Assembly (NCBI RefSeq): GCF_014334055.1
Contig: NZ_CP060490.1
Span: 1,674,001-1,738,000 of the forward strand
Direction: 5' to 3'
DNA: 64,000 nucleotides
Source: Oscillibacter hominis
GTDB taxonomy: Bacteria; Bacillota; Clostridia; Oscillospirales; Oscillospiraceae
Part shown: positions 59,701 through 64,000 of the stretch, one piece after another
How positions within the stretch are numbered: position 1 is the stretch's first letter
Layout: each line of letters starts with the position of its first letter
Notes under the pieces: model-generated
Database searches by the model: none
Seen by the model: only the letters and a program-made list of their open reading frames with translations
Told to the model about the DNA's origin: nothing
Translations under genes and position numbers: made by a program

Positions 59701-62552
59701 AGCTCCTGCACCGTATAAGTGTGGGCCTTCACGGAGACGACCTTGCTCAGGTCCGTGGTCTCTTTGCCGTTCTGATCCAGGAAGCTGTACTTGGGCAAAT
59801 TGCCGAACTCGTGGCTCCAGCTCTCGCCCCGCAGCTCCACAGCGCTGCCATAGGCTGCGCCGTCCTGGAGCAGCTGGACGTTGATGGACGCGGGCCGCTT
59901 GGAGCCGTCGCCTGCATCCTGCCAGGTCTTGCTGACCGTTACGGGCACTGTCTCATTGGCCACGGTGTTGGTAATCACGAAAGGCTCGGCCTGGCTGCCT
60001 TCACCGGTGATGGACACCAGCTGATAGGTGGAGGCAGTGACTTCGCTTACGGTATAGGTATAGTATTCGCCGTTGCTATCATAGAGATCCAGCTCAAGGG
60101 AGGCAGCCGTGTTTCCTGTGGCCTTGCTGCTGTCCACATCCAGGTAGGTGTGGCCGCCGTCGCCGAAGCTCTCGCCGTTGCGCAGCACTTCCACCTGGAC
60201 CGTGCGGGGCAGGGTGAGCTCCACGCCCTCGGGCAGGATCCACTCCTTCTCCACATAGATCGAGGTCTTGCCGGTGGCGGTGTTGATCAGGGCCAAACCG
60301 CTGCCGCTCTGATCAAAGCCGGTCAGCGTAGGTTCAGAGATGGTGTAGGTATGGCTGCCGCCGTTTTCCGGATTGTTGTCGGGTACGGTGAGGGTGTACT
60401 CCCAGTATTTGGTCGTGGTGTTCTGGGTGGCCGCGACGCGGACATTGCTGTCGGCGCAGTTATTTACCGTAGCCGTGGAACCGTTCAGGTACAGCGTGGC
60501 AAACGCCTCGCTGCCGCCGTCCTGATACACGTTGACGTAGATGGCCGTGGTAGACTCGCCGCCCTGGGGATTGGCGGGCATATACCAGCTCTTGGTGAGG
60601 GTGAGGTCCTTGTAGGTCTGCGCCAGCTTGTTGACCACGCTGCCGCCATCGCTCAGGGCGTCGCCCTTCACCGAGGTGATGGTGACCTCGCCGTAGTTGA
60701 CGGTCACGGCCCACTCACTGTCGTTGGCCACATAACCCTCGGGAGCCGGGAACTCTTTCATGGTATAGGTATAGCCGGAGGGGATGGTCTCATCGAACAG
60801 CACCTCGCCCTTGTGGCCCTCCTCCGCGGAGGAGGTGGCTTCACGGACGATGGACGGATTGGTGCTGGTGCTGGTCAGGGTGAACTTTGCACCAGGCAGA
60901 AGCAGCTGCTTGCCGTTCACGGTGTGATGAGACACCTTGTTGAAGACCAGGCTGCCCAAATAGCCCTTCACGATGGGGGCGGGGGAAGTCTTGGTGTACT
61001 CGTTACCGGTACTGGCGTCCTGATAGGTGAAGGAGGCCGCGCCGGCGGAGTACTCCTCTCCCTCCACAAAGCCGTCCTGGGTGTTGTCCAGGCGCACCTT
61101 GTAGGTCATGGTGTAGGAGGTGTAGCCCTCGGGCACGCCGGTGGTATCCTTGGCGGCTCCGGCCAGGTTCCAGACAATCTCACCATCGGCCTGCGTGGCG
61201 CCGTTGGCGCTGGTGAACTGGACAAAGCCGATGCACTTATCCTTGGTTTCCACGGCTCCGCCGGAGACGATATCGCCCGCCGCCTCACCGGTGGAACCGC
61301 TTTGCTCGATACTGTTGAGAATGGAGGAAAAGGCGCTGTTCAGAGCCGCCGAATTGCCGGCCATGAACACGTCGCTCCGATTGGGGTTTGTGGGATCGTC
61401 GGCCGGACGCTTCCCCACATAACAGTCGTCCTGCAGCCAGCTGGTGATGGTCTTGGTCGTGCCGCTGCCATTGACAATGTTGCCGCTCAAACCATAAGAG
61501 ATGGCGAACAGGTCCACGCCGGTGGAGTTCACCAGAGTTTTGCAGGTATTCTCTACCGCCCGGCTGTTGGAGCTGCTTGTTTCAGAGCCATTTCCGCCGT
61601 CTTTAGAAATTGAATCCACATCATTGCTGCTGGCGTCTCTGCGGTAAGTAGGCTGGCCGTCGGTCAGCAGCACGGCAAACTTGTTGTCAATGCCCGCGAC
61701 CTGGCTGTTCACGCTTTTCTGGGTGAACAGGTTGTTGGCCAGCATCACGCCGCCGCTGGTGTTGGTGCCGCCACTGGCGCTCAGGCCGTTGATCACGTCC
61801 TTGGCCCGCTGCAGTGCGGTGGCGTCGGTAACGTCCACCCAATACTGTTTGCCGCTGGTCTGCGTGTCCAGATCCCGGGAATTTGCACTCTGTGCAAAGG
61901 TCACCAGAGACACATAGCGGTGGGTGCCCGCCTGTGCGCCGGAGGCATAGCTGTCCAGGAAGGCGCAGGCCGCCGCCTGGGCCGCCATGATCCGGGACTG
62001 GGTGCTGCCGCAGTCGCTGCATTCATAGGTGGTAACTAACTCCGAATTGTGATTGCGTTCTCTTTTGCCGCAGTTGGCACAGGCATAATAACCATTGTAT
62101 TTGCTGGTAGAAACCCACTCTCCCCGGACATACTCCTTACCGCTGCCGTCGGGGCAGTATTGGTGCCACTCTGTGTGCTCTTCCATGCTGTTTTGTCCGC
62201 ACTCGGCGCAGTAGTCCATCGAGCCGGAGGTATCGATGATCAGCGTGGTCGCCGCGTCGGCGCTCTGGGTGGTGGTGGTTGCGTTCTTATAGGTGACGTT
62301 CACCTTCACGTTGAACTCATTTTCCACTCCGGTGGCCGTCAATTCCTTGGTGACGGACACATCGTAGTTGGATGCGCTGCCGTCGGAGCCGTTCGCCATG
62401 TAATAGGAGGTTCCTCCCTTGTTGACGATCTGCTCCGTAGTCTGTTTTTTGACATCGCTCTCATTTGCGGCCAGCACACTGATGGGCAGCAGGCTGAACG
62501 CCATAATCACTGCCATCACCAGCGACAAAAGCCGCTTCCTTGTTGTTGCCAT
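53724..62552 (-). CDS. Giant sortase-anchored adhesin: vWA with zinc-ribbon-like insert, about 17 CnaB-like repeats, APKTG signal
   Basis: 2942 residues. Signal peptide 1-28. The vWA domain is at about 101-430 with MIDAS DTSGSMD (107-113). Directly after it an insert (114-184) carries C115/C118, C133, C158/C161 and C178/C181 plus several His. About 17 CnaB-like beta-sandwich repeats follow, each near 100-130 residues and marked by VTKxW starts, YTVxE and ITNT ends, with two MucBP-like stretches between them. A Pro/Asp/Glu stalk precedes APKTG (2906-2910), a membrane segment and KRKKEEEQ. The CnaB Lys/Asn-Glu pattern suggests isopeptide bonds. The start is ATG 62552 behind GAAGGGAG. A c-di-GMP-type riboswitch is directly upstream and the sortase gene directly downstream. 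Confidence 0.93.
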   Translation of the reverse strand: MATTRKRLLSLVMAVIMAFSLLPISVLAANESDVKKQTTEQIVNKGGTSYYMANGSDGSASNYDVSVTKELTATGVENEFNVKVNVTYKNATTTTQSADAATTLIIDTSGSMDYCAECGQNSMEEHTEWHQYCPDGSGKEYVRGEWVSTSKYNGYYACANCGKRERNHNSELVTTYECSDCGSTQSRIMAAQAAACAFLDSYASGAQAGTHRYVSLVTFAQSANSRDLDTQTSGKQYWVDVTDATALQRAKDVINGLSASGGTNTSGGVMLANNLFTQKSVNSQVAGIDNKFAVLLTDGQPTYRRDASSNDVDSISKDGGNGSETSSSNSRAVENTCKTLVNSTGVDLFAISYGLSGNIVNGSGTTKTITSWLQDDCYVGKRPADDPTNPNRSDVFMAGNSAALNSAFSSILNSIEQSGSTGEAAGDIVSGGAVETKDKCIGFVQFTSANGATQADGEIVWNLAGAAKDTTGVPEGYTSYTMTYKVRLDNTQDGFVEGEEYSAGAASFTYQDASTGNEYTKTSPAPIVKGYLGSLVFNKVSHHTVNGKQLLLPGAKFTLTSTSTNPSIVREATSSAEEGHKGEVLFDETIPSGYTYTMKEFPAPEGYVANDSEWAVTVNYGEVTITSVKGDALSDGGSVVNKLAQTYKDLTLTKSWYMPANPQGGESTTAIYVNVYQDGGSEAFATLYLNGSTATVNNCADSNVRVAATQNTTTKYWEYTLTVPDNNPENGGSHTYTISEPTLTGFDQSGSGLALINTATGKTSIYVEKEWILPEGVELTLPRTVQVEVLRNGESFGDGGHTYLDVDSSKATGNTAASLELDLYDSNGEYYTYTVSEVTASTYQLVSITGEGSQAEPFVITNTVANETVPVTVSKTWQDAGDGSKRPASINVQLLQDGAAYGSAVELRGESWSHEFGNLPKYSFLDQNGKETTDLSKVVSVKAHTYTVQELGNFDGYTSSAEGLTLTNTRQETGSITVTKYWEDGITGGHTGSVVVRLNDGTVYEDKTLNEGNDWTASWENVPLFDATGNKITYTVSEVSGPENYVPVISYGDNDETSAVFVNGAASVAITNTPDGSGETTSVTVNKTWNHPSGYTAPGATFTLYQEKEDGSEKTAYVYPADAGCTNPAENVTNTYTFTNLPKYYFEQDEETGESIAVPYRYTVVESSVTNANGDAYTSSVTTETGADGNVIYNFVNTITGSVSVQVSKEWIDLLAGSDSSRKAQAELQLERSTDNVNWEAMTGKTVSTNVDKTFTPWSGLEKYDASGRLYSYRVTEKAIMGYETPVISDDLDSSANFEFKVTNKLAQSTTGAFTVTKNWVDGSAANADRPAITLKLKQGTSVYGTVTVAGNGTVTLADGSKLAADQVSANVNTTNNSWTVYFNGLPLYNIGASSVTAYVYSIEEASVEGYQSSTVNHENSNSALITNTLTQGVKDATVTKLWVDPTNEHPDVTFSLNARLASGAPVTTVDGAALPTTIVLTQDEEKANADDSDNIYLAVGAGTNEWSYTISGLPKYNDNRSEIFYTFDEPTAPEGYTKKALEVEGKVVPNAFVNTIEQATVSVAGTKAWDRTVEGDYYVPGTVEGIYVALYRDNNQLVPESELAEGVTNPLYVTKGDGDTDALWSFSFGNLNKYAVDGDGHEYSYSVSEVYYETVEGQQVLRKVENNGSIVFGNDTYDVTYGENNSISNTYNQPQKYWYRVDTSYTTVQSGTTIFSYSSAGTVQEFAGPGTLSVDPADYAALKGIPFEYVSDNTRAFIDVKDGEDTPLEFTGDVSVTVDQINQVYVIHLEYVRTLYKLTTNYQYLTPQTINGEVTSEVYPSTTDPVQQTGETTDVEKYVDPGKYTATQAFTTERKSAPAGYEIVKVTLRNGTGEVQTVEVKDGSITFPDRGNFNSADVTVTYYYEKITAEHQTIGDQVTFTKKGDGGEIVSSSNNNQITTNAVFGLFSDASCAKESFIKELSIGTDGKLTITAGKGQTTDLGAGTYYLKETAAPTGYVIGAETVYKIVVASNDTSHWSGNVWYPETTWTITVDGKTVSNTDVVNNMLKDTYSVEYYFETGVNSNAYTQKSEYPNKTDLVITYFDTISSSAYELGKDGMGLVPEGYSLNAAKTGSKTLTYAMVTGNPAQNVIKLYYDLDMTQREDLSVTKSWIGQAKTATVGLFETVDGVETLSTRSDAVKTITSNATWSNLDEYTDGGKAITYAAYEVVDNGNGTYTKLTSGDTVTIDGVKYLVSYADNSITNRELRSVTVTKAWSGTSDAEKAEVSLKLYAGQTQVKANALNVAVGDENGIITLNTDKGYSVTYSDLYATDEQGNRLAYSVQELDASGNAVAAGKRITLNGVNFTVGYSGTTVTNTKELGSIFVTKSFEGIDALGGDFLITVKNGTGDSAETVALLSVDGRTVNGQQTMKPSSGDGKTTAYSWQITGLPTANTYYAAESGEEVANYTLQADTVRSGSTTVDANKAIALKNVYLRDNGKITVGKTSNHNGTYSIGVYSYDAETGYTLEGTAASLTVGAENQKPTADFTNLPTGTYYVKEFNAGKAHYSLETTYTVNGKAATANAAGYVEVKLEKDAQIEVICDNQYTYVPSPTTLSIDKVWNDGENRDGNRPDSITVSITDKNGNNVVKELIVTKDAEGKYTASHTFDANGYTAPYTVTELGYTRGETYTAASAEGFEYTIAYLSGEGDAAKTDGTVVNGKITITNSYEPETLAIPVVKSWSGDYASRNIKSVTLELYANGEPTGLVVELTGDNAVEGVKGKWFGLFESNYDAETETGYTIYRNSEGKAITYSVKEIKLGDHTMTGSSWGYWTVTTGTSTASTALPEGWNPDLELAEDALVLTVNNRYHVPSDPYDPEDPPKDPEEPPVEIPDEPTPGGDKPVIPDEPGDEPTEIEDEPTPTGPAPKTGDVSGIWVALASISACGIAALSIFGKRKKEEEQ

Positions 62553-62585
62553 AATTTCGTTCTCCCTTCATTTCTTATTGAGATC

Positions 62586-62687
62586 GAAATATGTGGCGGC
62601 CGGACAGGCATGGCCCCCGGATGGCGGGCTTTAGCCTCCAAACTTTGCGTCCCGCTCTTTCGGGCGGTTTGCCGTTTCAGATATTTC
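62586..62687 (-). promoter_or_regulatory. GEMM-I (c-di-GMP-I) riboswitch in the adhesin leader
   Basis: On the minus strand the aptamer core reads GGCAAACC, a stem with GAAA loop, GGGACGCAAAG and GGCTAAAGCC, matching the GEMM consensus. Outer pairing P1 is GAAATAT (62687-62681) with ATATTTC (62592-62586). The base before the GCAAACC core is G, as in the c-di-GMP rather than the cGAMP variant (from memory). Only 33 bases separate the aptamer from the ATG, so control of translation is more likely than a distant terminator; the expression platform is not resolved. Confidence 0.82.
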
Positions 62688-62735
62688 TGTTGCTGACACA
62701 TTTTTCTCAATGACCTGCGTGCTGTCCATGCCAGG

Positions 62736-63191
62736 TCAAACAGGTGGGGATGTCTTTCTCAGTTCGTATTCATCGCTTTGTCCCGCATCAGTCAGGGCGC
62801 TGTTGAGCAGCATACTGAGCTCCAATACGCTGCGAAAGCTCTCTTCCCGCCCTTCCTCCAGCCATGCAACGGTTCCCTGCCAGCTGGCGTTTTGACGGAA
62901 AATCACTTTGATGGAGAAGGTAGCCGCCTGGCCCCGCTGCTCCATATTTTCCGTCCGCACCTGGGGGAGCGTTTTGTCCACTGGCCGGAAGGAGCGCTCT
63001 GCGGTAAATGGCTGTGGGAAGTTCATCTGATCCAGGATCGTCTCCATGGCCATGAGGAATTCAATGAACCCATGGAAGGGAACCGACCCATCCAGCATCA
63101 GGTTATACAGCCGCCCCCGCAGGATCCTGTCCTGATAAGAGTCGATGCATACGACAGTAGTATGGTATTCGTTTGCCAGTACCCTGTGCAT
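62736..63191 (-). CDS. Conserved hypothetical two-module protein (WQG/FRS pattern)
   Basis: 151 residues, no signal peptide. The N-terminal module (about 5-60) contains SYQDRILRGRLYNLM and FHGFIEFLMAMETILD. The C-terminal module (about 88-133) contains SWQGTVAWLEEG and FRSVLELSMLLNSAL, a pattern repeated in the small protein at 32124. Function unknown; similar small proteins occur in Clostridia from memory. ATG 63191 follows GAAAGGAGG. It is separate from the adhesin gene by 183 bases containing the riboswitch. Confidence 0.75.
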   Translation of the reverse strand: MHRVLANEYHTTVVCIDSYQDRILRGRLYNLMLDGSVPFHGFIEFLMAMETILDQMNFPQPFTAERSFRPVDKTLPQVRTENMEQRGQAATFSIKVIFRQNASWQGTVAWLEEGREESFRSVLELSMLLNSALTDAGQSDEYELRKTSPPV

Positions 63192-63533
63192 ATGCCGCCT
63201 CCTTTCTGCTCTTGTGTACCCAGTCTACACGCCGTCGGTTACACATCTGGATACATTTTGAAATTATTTTTACATTTTCTCTTTCCAGAAACAAGTTTTT
63301 CCGTTACCGGGCTGAGGGGCTTATGGGGCAGCCCGCTCTGCCGGTTGTTTTGCCTATTCTATCTGATCACCGTTACAAAAATGGGTACATTCTCCGATCT
63401 TTTCCGCATAACCAGAGCCATCAGCCTCCTCTGATGGAACTGCAGCCAAACTATGGATAGAGCGGGCAAACAGTTCTGTCCGCCCGCTCTATCCGAGTCT
63501 TTTTTCAATTTACAGCAGATGGTGCCCGGCCCG
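63192..63533. other. Gap with one hairpin
   Basis: About 340 bases without a supported gene. It holds the leader of the 62736-63191 gene and the hairpin 63455-63494. Small frames reading across it are shadows or chance. Confidence 0.5.
63455..63494 (+). terminator. Hairpin near the SLH gene end
   Basis: 13-bp stem (63455-63467 with 63482-63494). The T run (TCTTTTTT) follows it on the plus strand, while the nearest gene, ending at 63534, is on the minus strand. Terminator direction is therefore uncertain. Confidence 0.45.
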
Positions 63534-64000
63534 TTACTTTTCAAGGAACCGCTGAAGCATAACTGCCACCTGGGCACGGGTGGCTTGTCCCCGGGGATCA
63601 AGGATGTTGCCAGGCTTGCCGGAGATAATACCCTCGCTCACAGCCCAGCGCAGGGCGTCCTGCGCGTAGTCGCTGCCCTGCTCCCAGTCCCTGAAGGCCA
63701 AGTCCTCATTGGGGGCAGCCGGTTTCCCGGCGTAGTTGTAAAGCATTACGGCGAACTGCTCACGGGTGATGGGGTCGTCCGGGCCGAAAAGGTCATTTCC
63801 ATAGCCGTTCACAATCCCCTCACTGTCTGCCCAGCGGACGGCCTCGGCATAATATGTTTCGCTCGCCACATCCGCAAAATCGCCTCCGGACGCATCGGGG
63901 CTGCCCGCCAGCCTCCAGAGGATGGCCGCTATCTGCCCACGAGTTGTCGAGCTGTTGGGGCTGAACTGGCCAATATCAGTCCCCTTCATCAGGTCGCTCG
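63534..64000 (-). CDS. S-layer homology (SLH) domain protein, 5' end missing
   Basis: The last about 155 residues of a protein that runs off the right edge; the frame is open beyond the ATG at 63989. Two complete SLH repeats are seen (FADVASETYYAEAVRWADSEG, then DWEQGSDYAQDALRWAVSEG with ITREQFAVMLYNYAG and ATRAQVAVMLQRFLE), after part of a third. SLH repeats anchor proteins to secondary cell-wall polymers, so this is a surface protein. The upstream domain is not visible. Confidence 0.92.
   Translation of the reverse strand, partial: SDLMKGTDIGQFSPNSSTTRGQIAAILWRLAGSPDASGGDFADVASETYYAEAVRWADSEGIVNGYGNDLFGPDDPITREQFAVMLYNYAGKPAAPNEDLAFRDWEQGSDYAQDALRWAVSEGIISGKPGNILDPRGQATRAQVAVMLQRFLEK

Noticed and set aside
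53700..61613. A very long open frame on the plus strand, antisense to the adhesin gene (about 2,600 codons)
   Set aside because: It mirrors the codon bias of the repetitive, GC-rich adhesin gene. The minus frame has a signal peptide, recognisable domains, a sorting signal and a riboswitch, whereas the plus frame has no start site or domain of its own.

Overview
The window looks like a chromosomal segment of a GC-rich, anaerobic gut-type Clostridia, most likely Oscillospiraceae (the group around Oscillibacter, Flavonifractor and Dysosmobacter). This rests on the general character of the 16S rRNA, on Gram-positive features (class B sortase, sorting signal, SLH repeats, DUF896, heterodimeric ABC exporter) and on the AGGAGG-type ribosome sites. 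The genus call is inference. No phage, insertion sequence or CRISPR array was seen.

Layout. 1-911: anti-sigma/ECF sigma pair. 1052-6410: MarR-controlled heterodimeric ABC exporter, then a nucleoside hydrolase. 6410-8648: threonine catabolism (tdh-kbl). 8874-9278: DUF2752 membrane protein. 9526-18916: a regulated catabolic operon with a FadR-type regulator, split UxaA-type hydro-lyase, TRAP transporter, two divergent glycine-decarboxylase-like (P-protein) subunits and an SDR dehydrogenase. 18926-19195: DUF4870 protein. 19367-25240: complete rRNA operon on the minus strand with Ile and Ala tRNAs in the 16S-23S spacer and, unusually, Glu and Lys tRNAs between 23S and 5S. 25374-30108: sodium/solute symporter, TetR regulator, DapF-like epimerase and dicarboxylate/amino-acid symporter. 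30233-33484: lipoprotein and a cluster of small zinc-ribbon proteins with one decayed membrane gene. 33834-37089: solute-binding lipoprotein, membrane-bound LuxR-type sensor and XRE protein, with no permease. 37278-41254: XpaC, DUF896, YlmH and an ABC exporter. 41469-48435: second TRAP operon with an OCD-family enzyme and an amidohydrolase, divergent from two tandem TetR genes. 48474-52302: zinc-ribbon/Big_2 protein, GNAT, split chromate-type transporter and BirA. 52417-64000: cell-surface region with a class B sortase, a 2942-residue vWA/CnaB adhesin behind a c-di-GMP-type riboswitch, a small conserved protein and the end of an SLH protein.

How the parts work together. Two independent TRAP loci each pair an uptake system with catabolic enzymes and their own regulators, and both have a strong hairpin between the binding-protein gene and the small membrane-subunit gene. 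The threonine module beside locus 1 makes glycine and acetyl-CoA, while locus 1 carries P-protein homologues but no GcvT or GcvH, so they are unlikely to be a normal glycine cleavage system. In the surface region the riboswitch, adhesin and sortase form a plausible second-messenger-controlled adhesion unit. The adhesin has a cysteine-rich, zinc-ribbon-like insert directly behind its MIDAS motif.

The strongest candidates for undescribed biology are the TRAP/UxaA/P-protein-like operon, the riboswitch-adhesin-sortase unit with its zinc-ribbon vWA, the permease-less binding protein/membrane LuxR operon, the 21-bp phased repeats before the DapF-like gene, and a TetR gene with no standard start codon.
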